A stretch of DNA of 64,000 nt from the NCBI GenBank assembly GCA_028015205.1, contig CM051518.1, forward strand, positions 54,732,372 through 54,796,371, written 5' to 3'. The DNA is from Mytilisepta virgata (taxonomy: Eukaryota; Mollusca; Bivalvia; Mytilida; Mytilidae). The position numbers and the translations under genes are program-made. Shown here in pieces: positions 29,408 to 39,642 of the stretch. Below the pieces are notes generated by a model. That model saw only the letters and a program-made list of their open reading frames with translations. It had not been told where the DNA came from and made no database searches. Position 1 is the first letter of the stretch; the number at the start of each line of letters is the position of its first letter.

Positions 29408-32400
29408 ATGGTAAGTTTCTGACTTTAAAAATTTAATCTCGATAACATAATCGATATAAACAAACATAAAACATTGAATAATTAATATTACGTAATTTAT
29501 ATCCTAAATCAAGACTTATATCAAAATTTATCAGAACTTTAAAAAAAGATAAAAAAAAGAGACTTTGTTCATGTATGTAACATTAAAATGAAGTTAATCT
29601 AATTTACGGTACAAAAATATAAAATTATTTCGGTACGGACAAAAACCAATAAAACGCAAAACAGGAAAGGTCAACCATTACACACCTATAAATTAATACT
29701 CTGTTTTATCAATACTATTTAAACATTCAAATGCGTTCTGTCTGCCATAACTCGGTCATATTTGATGTGCTTTAGGGTGACAGTCAGACTGAAGACGAAT
29801 CGATTCAAGGTAAGTATCAATTTAAAGTAAAACATGACACAAATGGTACATGTAATTGATTTGGAAATTATTTGTTAATGGTGATCTTAATTGGGTATAT
29901 ATCTGGATTGGTAGTGGTCACAAAAATTCAAATTCTTTATTAACTTGGAACATAGTTCATCAGTACAAAATAACAGTACAATATAATACCCTGTAGTACA
30001 ACAGAATGTTCATATATTTGTACAAATACAGAAGTTAAGCATATTCCACGTCAGAAAACTAGTTACAATATGTATAATAAATCATAGGATGTTAATTCTA
30101 TTTTTAAAAGCTAAATGGATATATTTACCCAAATTTATTTAACTTACAATAAAAAACAAAGAACATTTATTGAATTCAAAACATTTTTTCTTATATCAGG
30201 AATTCTCTTTTTTGATATCAGAAATTCGATTTCTTGATATCAGAATTTTTTTTATATCAAATAATCGATTTTCTGATATCAAAAAAATACTGACGATTTT
30301 CTGAAATCAAGAAATACATTTTCTGATATCAAAAAATCGAATTCCTGATATCAAAAAAATCATTTTCACAAAAAGCCCTCTTGTTAAGTTTTTAAATGTT
30401 TAATTTCTAGATACATGAAATTAAAGGATAGGATTATGCGTTAGTGAGACAGAAATAGTCTAATTATGTGTTCCTTTAAACATTGAACAAGGACGCTTTT
30501 AGAGCGGCTAAAATAAGACTTATCTCTACTTTAAAAAAATCAAACGTAGTCATGTTAGTTCTGTAAAAATATATCAATCGATTGGATGATAAGGCAGCAA
30601 TATTGGATGCTTGACTTGTCCATTTTACACAACTTTGACAGAGGATGGCCAAAGGATGATTAAACTGAAGGCTGATTCCAGAGAAATAAGATTACTTCTA
30701 CCTTTTCTATTTCTAGTAATTTTTATATGGTTTGGTTTAGTTGGGGTTTTACGCCGTTTTCAGCACATTTGGCTATTTCGCGGCGGCCAGTTTGTATTGG
30801 TGGAGGAAGCCTGAGTATCCGGAGAGAACCATCGACCTTCGGTAGGAAAATTGGCAATCCTTGTCAATTAAGATTGGAATCGAACACACCCCGTCACAGG
30901 TGAGATTCGAACTCACAACCCCTGTGTTGACGACAGTCTTCTGTTTTGGATCTATAAAATTTGGATTCCTTTTCTTGCTCATATCAATACGTGTATTGTT
31001 TTTGTCTTAATAAGATATGTTTAGGGAACAACCATTTAGCTTCAAAGAAGGGGGGGGGCGTTGTTAAAAAAATATTCTGTAGCAGCAAGGGCCAAAAAAT
31101 AATCTGTTTTACAAAACTATGGAAAATGTTTTTTCTGGTTTAAATATATTTCTTCAATGGATGAATTGCTGTTTAACATCCAGTGGCAGCCAGGTACATA
31201 TCAGGACGATATATTTTTTCAAAAACAAATAATCGAATCTGAGAGTTGATTTAAAAAATCAGAAGCATTACAAGAAAAGAAAAGCTTTAGACCATTATTT
31301 AATACAAACCTGACTTGATTTATTTTGAACATGATAAAAGATTATCCTTAGTTTTTCAGTCATAATTGACATTTCAGTGATTAACCATCAAAATGAAGAG
31401 CAACAATCATGACAATCGAAGCATTGTTCCCTTTTAGCTCACCTGGCCAAACGCCATGTGAGCTTTTGTCATCGCTTGGAGTCCGTTTTCCTTTATAACG
31501 TTTCCTCATTTCGTTCCGATCGGACTACAAATATGGCCACAATTGGGGCAGTTCTTGTTTCTGATTGACTGATATTAAAAAAATTTCTCTGAAACTGCTT
31601 GGCCAAATAGAGCCAAACTTGACAGAAAGTATCGTATCTATGGCATATAACAAAAATCTACAGAACTGCAGTATTGCTTGAAACCAAACATGGCCTGAAT
31701 GTTCCTCATAAGGTGCTGACCAAGTGTTGTTATTTTTGGTGCCAATCCCTCATTCAAGATGGCTACCAGCAGAGGATTTAAGTTAACATAAGACTCTCTG
31801 GGTGAAATACATGCAAAAATCTTCTGGAGAACTGCCAAATTTTAGAATATTGACCTGTAAGTAGAAGGACCTTGATGAAGAAAAAATAGATTCATACAAG
31901 GCTTACCACACTTCATAATGATATGAAGAAGTGACTTCTCTCTTTGAGGTACATCAATAAAAACGGCTTTCATGCCAGGTGAGCGATACAAGCTCAGCCT
32001 CTGAGCATCTAGTTTAAATATGCATACATGTGCATATACCCAATGTGTGTCTACTCAGTACTGTGTGGAATTATGATTATTATGATAAAATACAAAGTGC
32101 AGAGAAAATGATGTTATATTCCATTTCTTAATGAATTAATATACAAAAACAAAATTAAAGCCATTAACATATCAGAACAAAATTAACAAATGAAAAGTAT
32201 ATGCAAATGTTTTATTATAAAAATACAAGTTTTATTTACTGCTAGTGATTTCATGGGAATAAATACACCTTAAATTACTTCCTGTGCATTGCTCAAAAAC
32301 AAAACGCACACACACACCCTTAAAGTTAAAGGGTCATTCCCTAAAGATCTTCTGATTTATATGAAAAAGATGCACGAGATTTGCCTTTGAACTCTTTAAA

Positions 32401-35400
32401 GTACACGAAAAAAAACGTGTATGACACTTTGAATTCAACTCACTGAAAGACATAATGATTTTTACCGTATATAATATATTATATATTTAGTTGATATATT
32501 TTTTAATTCTTTTTAAAAACTTTTTTTTTGGGATTAGTTTGTTTCGTTTATTTTGATAAAGTTTAAATGTACTATTAGTATTTAATTATTATCTATTATC
32601 TATATAATTATATAAATCATAATTATAATTATTCATCTATCAAAATTATTTTCATTGGTTAAATTCAATGCATTTTTCTATATTTTCTATTTTTTTTTTC
32701 TTTTACGTCCTAACTTATAGGACAATAGTTAGGACATCCTAGCTAAAACAGTCCTACGATAGCCTCGATCTACATGGTGAGACATGTTCTAAGTCGTCCT
32801 AACTAAATCCTAAATCTGTCCCGATGGGTCTTAGGACCGATCTTAGGACAGCTTCGATAAACTAGCCCCTGATCATTAGTAGTCATGACGAACTACCTAG
32901 ACCACTCGGCCACTGAGGCCCAAAGTTTTTAATGGCGAATTACTCAGACGTTTGGAACATTGTGATCGACATTTAGCAAATTCTGCTCTTGCTATAGACC
33001 ATCTTGAAGTTGACATGGGTTCAAGATTTTTCTCTGAGTTAATGAGGACAAATATACATACCTAAGGAGCAAACCAATCAATTAAACAGGCAAACCCGGG
33101 AAGACAAATGAACGACCACAAGCACAACAAATAAACACTGAAAACTAATAAACACTGAAAACTAAAAAAACAATGAACAATGAACAGCACTCAGGCGCTA
33201 CAGAAGGGTAAGCAGTTCTTATCCCGTATACGGCACCCATCTTAGATATTGGAACAATGTAACGGTCAATCAATTCGTGATGACTCAAATTTCTCAAGTG
33301 ATGCCATCAACTTATCCTTGATAAAACCACGAAAGAATTTTTCCTCCGCTTTTGTTTTTGTCTCTGTAAAAATTGATCAACCATATTTCGTCCTTCATTC
33401 CAGAGAAGACTGGGTAATTTCACGGCCCACTGGAGTGGTATTTGATTACAGAATGGAAATATACCTGCTACAGAAGTTTCTGGTACACTTGTCCTCAATC
33501 AAACGATATTTTGTTCACAATGTTATATATGACACCTTAATCTGCAAAAATTCCCCTTTTGAGAAATTTTGATTGTCATTCCTTGTGCAAATATCCTTTA
33601 TATTTTTTGACCATGTACATATATTGAATATTTGTAGTCAATTCTAACAGCTCGATTTTTTTTTATTTTGTAGAACTGAAGGAAGCCTTCAGTCTATTTG
33701 ATAAAGATGGAAATGGTCAGATATCTAGTGATGAGTTAGGAACCGTGATGAGATCTTTAGGACAAAATCCAACCCAGGCCGAACTTAAAGAAATGATAGA
33801 TGAGGTCGACGCTGACAGTAAGTAACCTTCTTAAATATGTTCAAAATGTAGTACTTTAAGTGGAACTGCCCATCCCCTTTTTCGTGTATCAAAAACTTCG
33901 CTTGCTCTCATAAATACATACGGAAATTTTATTTCAGAATTTTTCATTTTATTCATAAAAAACTGCATTGATCTCCATCGTTTTAGCTGTAGTTAAATCA
34001 CAAATGAACCAATTATATATTCACAAAACATAAACCTATCTATCACACTTATTCATTTCGTGGTTTTGCATAATTTATATGATAATTCTGCTACGTAGAA
34101 AGATACCTTCTATGAGCTGGTTGTTTATAGAAGAAGTTAAAAGTTACGATTTTCAAGATGGGGAGAAGCAATAAAAGCGATGTTCACCCGATTTTTGTTT
34201 TAAGTTACAGCATTGCAGTTTCACGAGTTTCTCATATCCATCCACATTGGCCACTAATTACTTCTATTGTGTAATGCTAACTATACATGAACTATGTACG
34301 TTGTTTGTTTTTATTTTGTTTTTGTATTGTATTGCTTAACCCAGTTGAGTATAATATCAATAAAGATATTATATTATATTAAACAATACACGTATGTTAT
34401 TAGGATAGAAAAAAAACAACAACAGTAGCAATATTTCATCGATGTCAAAGATTTCCACTGGGCACAGTGTACGTTACGCTGTGGTTGTCTTGAAGTGACT
34501 CTCATAAGAATAAGTCAAAGTAGACTGTTCCCTGAGGAAATCTTGTCTGTCCTCGATTACAAATATTTGTAGTGTTTCTGTTTTGATTCTATTGCCTTTT
34601 TTATTAATGTCTGCCCATGTTGTCCCCGAGTTGAAAAAATCCATCAACTGGAATTTTCGTTTAATCAAGTTTAAACAAAGAAATGATTAAATAGGTGAAT
34701 GAAATCTTGTGTACATAAACTTGATTAAAACAGCTGCTACAATTCATCGTATTCTGTATAATTTTAGAAAACGGAACAATAAATTTCCCTGAATTTTCGA
34801 CAATGATGAGAAAAAAAATGGAAAGTTGTGATCCTGAGACAGATCTCCGAGACGCTTTCAAATTGTTTGATAAAGATGGAAACGGGACGATAGATGCGAA
34901 AGAACTAAGACACGTTATGACAAATCTTGGCGAAAAATTAACAGAAGAGGAAGTTGATGAAATGATACGTGAAGCAGATGTAGATGGAGATAAAAAAGTT
35001 AATTATGAAGGTTTGTATATTTAAAGGATTCAAACATAAAACTTACTGTTGATACTTACTGACAGTAGCCTCTAACTACGTCCCCGTTTCATAACTTTGC
35101 TAAAAGCTACTTCATAATGTGGCTATATTGTATTGTATCTTTGTGTATTGTAGATGCTGGAAACCCGTCTTGATTCTTTTCTTTTTAAAAATCTTTCAGT
35201 GAACTTTAAGATAAATATCAGCAGTAAAAGTGCTTTATTTTTGTTTTTATATTATTTTCTGGTTTGGTATATCTTAGTTCCCATGTACTATAGACCTACA
35301 TCCGTTTTTCTTTTTGCTTTTGCACAATATGATTGTAGCATGCAGTGCGTGTACAGATACAATACATATGCATGAACATGAATTATACTGCCTAAACAAT

Positions 35401-35756
35401 GACTTATTACAATTATACTATAAATTGTTACAATGATTTTAATAATAAAATTTAACTTAACCGAAAGATACAGAACAATATTAAAAACAGCTGACGAGAC
35501 ATAATATGTCGAAATGTGAACATATTGTACATCAAATTTAGTAACATCATTTCAGCGGATTATCTTAGCAAATTACTGGAAACGCATACAAATAAGAAGA
35601 AAAATTATTTCTTAGAGAGAATTTATCATATAGACATTAATTTTTCTGTTGAAAGTGAATTTCTCTATTAGCAGCTAGTGTCATTTAATGAAACTTGATT
35701 GCGTAATACGAGTATTTTCTGTTTTAGAATTTGTTCGGATGATGACAAAGAAATAA
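29408..35756 (+). CDS. CaM-like gene C: CaM paralog with altered fourth EF-hand (150 aa)
   Basis: Exons: 29408-29410 (ATG), 29776-29809, 33674-33817, 34768-35010, 35728-35756. GT-AG throughout; introns 2-4 are phase 1. The protein starts [20 protein letters not shown], one residue longer than CaM at the N-terminus. Loops: [12 protein letters not shown] (22-33), [12 protein letters not shown] (58-69), [12 protein letters not shown] (95-106) and [12 protein letters not shown] (131-142). Loops 1-3 keep Gly6; loop 4 has Lys136 at position 6, a residue normally needed for the sharp loop turn, so site 4 may be weakened (inference). The Lys115 context LGEKLTEEE is kept. The linker reads [16 protein letters not shown] with a Cys. 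It ends [10 protein letters not shown]. Intron 2 is long (3.9 kb) and holds a SINE, a shared repeat segment and others. No nearby canonical poly(A) signal other than one overlapping the stop. Confidence 0.95.
29810..30170. other. Gene C intron 2, first part
   Basis: AT-rich, nothing recognised. Confidence 0.4.
30175..30365. repeat. Cluster of GATATC-centred short inverted repeats
   Basis: About nine imperfect units of the type TTTCTGATATCAAAAAAT or TTCTTGATATCAGAAATT occur in alternating orientation, giving many overlapping hairpins. Located in gene C intron 2. Confidence 0.65.
30729..30934 (-). mobile_element. tRNA-derived SINE, family B (copy 3, reverse)
   Basis: TGGTTTAGTTGGGGTTTTAC, CGCGGCGGCCAG, GGTGGAGGAAGCC, CCATCGACCTTCGG, CAATCCTTGTCAATTAAGAT and the reverse B-box GGTGAGATTCGAACTCACAA; truncated in the head. 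In gene C intron 2. Confidence 0.8.
31045..32330. repeat. Segment shared with 45365-46260 (copy 1, gene C intron 2)
   Basis: Collinear similarity: GCAGCAAGGGCCAAAAAATA, TTTACAAAACTATGGAAAA, GAGAGTTGATTTAAAAAATC, AGACCATTATTTAATACAAA, CCTGACTTGATTTATTTTGA, GAAGAGCAACAATCATGACA, TTAGCTCACCTGGCC, TGTGAGCTTTTGTCATC, CAGTACTGTGTGGAATTATG and GTGATTTCAT. This copy carries a family A SINE fragment (31156-31210) that the other lacks, and has one poly-G unit where the other has an array. Confidence 0.8.
31156..31210 (-). mobile_element. SINE family A 3'-tail fragment
   Basis: ATGGATGAATTGCTGTTTAA then CATCCAGTGGCAGCCAGGTA and CATATCAGGACGA match the tail of the reverse copy at 36805. Only about 55 bp is present, inside the shared segment. 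Confidence 0.7.
32690..32925. repeat. MITE-like half element followed by SINE-B head relic
   Basis: 32690-32868 is rich in TCCTAA/TTAGGA words (GTCCTAACTTATAGGACAAT, CGATCTTAGGACAGC) and ends TTCGATAAACTAGCCCCT, resembling a decayed foldback. 32871-32921 carries GATCATTAGTAGTCATGACG and AACTACCTAGACCACTCGGC, the reverse of a Ser/Leu tRNA-like head. Confidence 0.5.
33050..33572. repeat. Dispersed repeat copy in gene C intron 2
   Basis: Contains CGGGAAGACAAATGAACGAC, CTCAGGCGCTACAGAAGGGT, AAGCAGTTCTTATCCCGTAT and ACGGTCAATCAATTCGTGAT. The region near 37410-37470 has a related ...GAAGGGCAAG...GTTCTGCTCC...GGCACCCA string. I recall similar text in mussel genomes (unverified). The frames here are repeat text. 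Confidence 0.45.
33818..34767. other. Gene C intron 3
   Basis: The donor is GTAAGT and the acceptor AATTTTAG. AT-rich, no other feature seen. Confidence 0.5.
35011..35727. other. Gene C intron 4
   Basis: The donor is GTTTGT and the acceptor TGTTTTAG. The frame at 35154-35375 has no domain. Confidence 0.5.
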
Positions 35757-35871
35757 AGATAATCTTGGACGTTATTCCAATTTTTTACAGACAATCGACA
35801 ATGTAGTTTCGTCAACAGATACATTTCAGCTTTAAACTTTTTGTCTGTTATATACAGATGTAAGATTTTTA

Positions 35872-36632
35872 TCCCCGCGCTTCGAATGAAGTTCGGGGAT
35901 ATTTGTAATCGGTCCGTCTGTCCGTCCGTCCGTCTGTTTGTCCTCGTTCATTTTTAACATCATGCATTTAATTTCTATACAGTATTGTCACAGACTGTAT
36001 GTAGATGCACAATAAGGTTTTAGAATTTTGATTTTCAAAAGTAGGGGCCCACAGGGGTCAAATTCGAAAATTGGAAATTTAAACTAAACTGCTTATTAAT
36101 TTTTTACTTTATGCTTTTAATTTCTATACAATATCGTCACATACTGTATGTAGATGCGCGATAAGGTTTTAGAATTTTGATTTTGACAACTTGAGGCCCA
36201 CATGGGTTGTATTTCGGAAATAGTGAATTTAAGTTTGTGCCTTAAACTCTTCTTTCATTTTTCATTTAGATTTAACAAATTTATTTGTATATATATAATA
36301 TTGTTCTTTATATTTCTTTATATATGCGAAAAGGTTTTTAATTTTGAAAATCTATTAAGGGATCAAATTTTGGGACCGAAAATGGTGAAATTGCTAATTT
36401 TGCTTTGTCTCTGGAAATACTCATTCATGTTTTGTTTCAGTGGTTTCATTTGTGTATAATATTGTTCTTAACTATGTGTAGATGTGCACTAAGGTTTTCA
36501 ATTTTGAAATTTGATTCAGGGTTCTAATTTTCAGACTGAAATTGTTAAATTGCTAATTTTCACTGTTAATTGTTTTTTTACTTGTGCAGTGCGGGGGTTG
36601 ACATCGTTTCTGATGACATCAATTTCTAGTTT
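35872..36632. repeat. Dispersed repeat with ~4 decayed tandem units
   Basis: It starts CCCCGCGCTTCGAATGAAGT TCGGGG with (TCCGTCTG)n-like text. Four diverged ~150-bp units each have TA...ATTGTC/TTCT...TGTAGATGCGC..AAGGTTTT.AATTTTGA (about 35975, 36125, 36295, 36455). It ends GTGCGGGGGTTGACATCG. A reverse relative with CCGATCTTCC and GGACGAACAGACAGA lies near 57535-57635. Confidence 0.55.
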
Positions 36633-36804
36633 ATACTTGTTTGTGGTTATGGAATAAAAAAAATAACTTAATTGATAATAAGTTTTATATAAAAGGCAGA
36701 TAATATACATGTAATTTAATGGCGTTTAAATCAAGTCTATCTCTAACAGATTTATTTGTAAACGTGGTCATATACATGTACTTACAATATAGCTTTTCAT
36801 AGGA

Positions 36805-37160
36805 TGGGTGGATGAATTGTTGTTTAACGTCCAGTGGCAGCCAGGTGCATATCAGGACGAGAACATGTATGATAATGAATGTGATCCCTGCTCTGTACTA
36901 GACCGACACGCTGAGCCGGATTTTTAATGTGCTAGCCCACGAGGTAACTGTCCGCAGGAAGACATATCAGCACACTCGGACACATTATACTGACTCCGAG
37001 CCGACCAGTAGATCTTTGCTCTTACTCATAGATGCCGCGTGCTTGGCGGAGAAGGAACAAATACCAATTTTAATGTCTTTGGTTTGACCCGGCCGGGGAT
37101 CGAACCCACGACCTTCCGCACTCGGGGCGAGCACGGTACCACGAGACCACCGAGGCGGTT
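36805..37160 (-). mobile_element. tRNA-derived SINE, family A (copy 3, reverse) with perfect TSD
   Basis: Full reverse copy: GATGAATTGTTGTTTAACGT tail, GACTCCGAGCCGACC, TTGACCCGGCCGGGGATCGA and ACCACGAGACCACCGAGGCG head. GCTTTTCATAGGA occurs on both sides (36792-36804 and 37161-37173), a 13-bp TSD. Confidence 0.93.
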
Positions 37161-37589
37161 GCTTTTCATAGGAAAGTTATGGTAAAAACCTCAGAATGAC
37201 TGCATGATGTAATTTTTTCCTCGCATTCCAATATCGGCAAAAGAATACAGAAGTGACAAAATAGTGGGAAAAGTGCGTAACATCGAAATCAAAAGGCATG
37301 ACAAACTAATGAGAATGAATAAAAACATACAATTAACTAAACATAATTAGAATAAGACAGCACAGAAACTAAAGCAATAGCATCCACCAATAAAAATCTG
37401 ATGTGACATCATATGCTGCGGAAGGGCAAGTATGTTCTGCTCCGTGAACGGCACCCAATGAGTAAAATCCAGTGAAGTGTCATGTCCGGTGAGGTGTAAA
37501 TTCGAGAAGGACACGAAATAATTGGAAGATACATTGCATCTAGTTTTATACGCGAGATAGAAACTTCCAATCGATCTCAAAATGGTTGG

Positions 37590-38590
37590 AATGAAGAAAT
37601 TAACAAACGACTAACAATGTCTGGCCCTGATGCCTTATTTTGATTCAATATTTTAATTATGTCTGCGATTTCACTTTTATAAAAAAAGAAATGTTACAGA
37701 TTGTAGTTTCTGTTTTTTGTTTGTTCAAAAATAGGGAGAGAATGATTTTGTTAGTCAAGTTTGGAAAGACAGCAAAAATATTTATTGAGAATGTCACATT
37801 TCTCGTTGTCATCATGCACTATTTCTATTAAAGACGATTCATTTATAATATTTCTGAGGGGTGGAATGTTGGAATATCTATCTGGTCAAACAATCATAGT
37901 TTTCTCTGAAATTATGAGATTCTAAAAACATAACCGCAGCATCGTGATCACTAATATATCTTGGTATTTTAGGGTACGTCCGCATAATTACAGTTTAATT
38001 TCACACTTACTATAATTTGATCTAGGAGGGTTTCAGTTCTTTCAGTAATTCTTCTCGGTTTATTTATTACGTTTTAAGGTTATATATCATGTATAATATA
38101 TAGTCACAATTTCTAATAACTTATTATTATGCGTTACAAACAGATCTGCATTCATGTCGCCCGTGATTACAATATTCATTTTCTCGTTTGATTTGATACG
38201 CACGTTTAATCGCATGAGAGAATCGTGCCCAATAATCGCCTCATGACCAGTCTGATCTATAAGTACATCTAATAAGAAAACTCATTTCGTTAGCACGTGC
38301 TACTGTCCAAATGGTTTCGTATAAACAGTTTTTTTCAGGTTTGCGAAAAATAATGATAGTTTCGTTTTCATATATCAAAAGTCCGCCGCCAAAATTGTTT
38401 CAATCTCTACGAATGGGATAAGGAAAAGAATCGAGCTATAATTCGTTATCGCCATTGCTTGGATCTAAATGAGTTTCACTTATCGTAATTATGTCGAATA
38501 CATCTATAAAGTTCTGAAGAAATTATATCTTGTGCCTGATGCTTCTAATGTTTAAATTATAAAGAGACACTGATTTATCAACATTTTCTG
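37590..38590 (-). pseudogene. Decayed non-LTR retrotransposon: endonuclease and start of RT
   Basis: Translated on the minus strand from high to low coordinates, one can read SLYNLNIRSIRHK, DVFDIITISETHLDPSNGDN, MNIVITGDMNADLF and PRYISDHDAAVMFLES. These are in order the N-terminal, SET.LD, GD.N and SDH motifs of apurinic-type LINE endonucleases. Further on come NEKCDILNKYFCCLS and then ILNQNKASGPDIV, the N.NKA.GPD motif at the start of the RT domain. The pieces lie in different frames, separated by stops, and the rest of the RT is missing, so it is dead. Likely the CR1/Jockey-type clade, though I cannot resolve the family. Confidence 0.75.
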
Positions 38591-38599
38591 GAACTGTAT

Positions 38600-39642
38600 T
38601 TGGATTTTGTTCCAATACAATAAGCCATTGAAATATGTATTTTTGTTCATGGGTTCTAATACGAAAAAAAAATTATATTAAATTTGCTGTGAAAGATATG
38701 CATGTTTCTACAAAACATATCTCTGCAGTAGTGCTCAAGGCCAAAATTTTGAAAGAAAAACAATAACAAATGCTACACCTAATACAAATCCAAAATAACT
38801 AAAAGAGTGAAGTGAAAATAGACCAAGTGGGAATCTTGATTCAGTAATGTTTCTATGTTGATTCTGTGTATTGATTCTTCTATTCTCTATTCTACATGTA
38901 TAGGTAAAGTAGAAAAATCAATGCTGACCGATTTAGGGAGATAAACAGACAAGTTGGTTGGCATACCAAAAGCCAGATGTACCCGTATCTTTTCCGTTAT
39001 AGTCACACCTGTTTTCTGTTTCTTTAAGTGTACGAGTGAATTAAATGCTTTAAAATATAACTTTTTAAAATTAAAACTGTATAATATTATGTAACTCTAG
39101 CTCCGTCTTTCCCTACTTTTTCCCGTTTTTCGGGGGTGGAGGTGTACTTTTTTTCATGGTGTAAAATAAATACATGTAACTCATAATTATGCATCATGTT
39201 TTGGGTTTTGAGCATGTCCGTATTTCCAAGTAAACAGACCCACCATGTACAGATGCATGAATTAACTCTCATTGAAAATATGACTCTCCTGTATACACCA
39301 CTATTTGAAACCATCCCACTTTCGTAATACATCTAGATTACGTAATGCCAAGTTCTTAGTTTAAACAAGGAAATTATCAGGAAATAACATACATGAGATG
39401 AGATAACAAAGACACACCTAGATTAGGATTAATCTACAATGTTTACATGGTTGTAGGCACAACAAATATATATGACGCTGACAAATATGTCGAAGTAAAG
39501 TTTTAAATCACTGCCATGAATACGATAATTATTACCTTTATATATAGATTGTATATACGATTATAGTTTGCACATTCAAGCTTGTTTTAATTAATGACAC
39601 ACATGATAGTACTTACCGAACTCGTGGTTCTAAACTACTAAA
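38600..39642. other. Upstream of gene D, no gene seen
   Basis: AT-rich; the minus frame at 39087-39332 has no domain. Confidence 0.4.

Noticed and set aside
29408..29809. N-myristoylation of gene C (MGDSQT)
   Set aside because: Gly2 and Thr6 fit, but acidic Asp at position 3 is disfavoured for N-myristoyltransferase.
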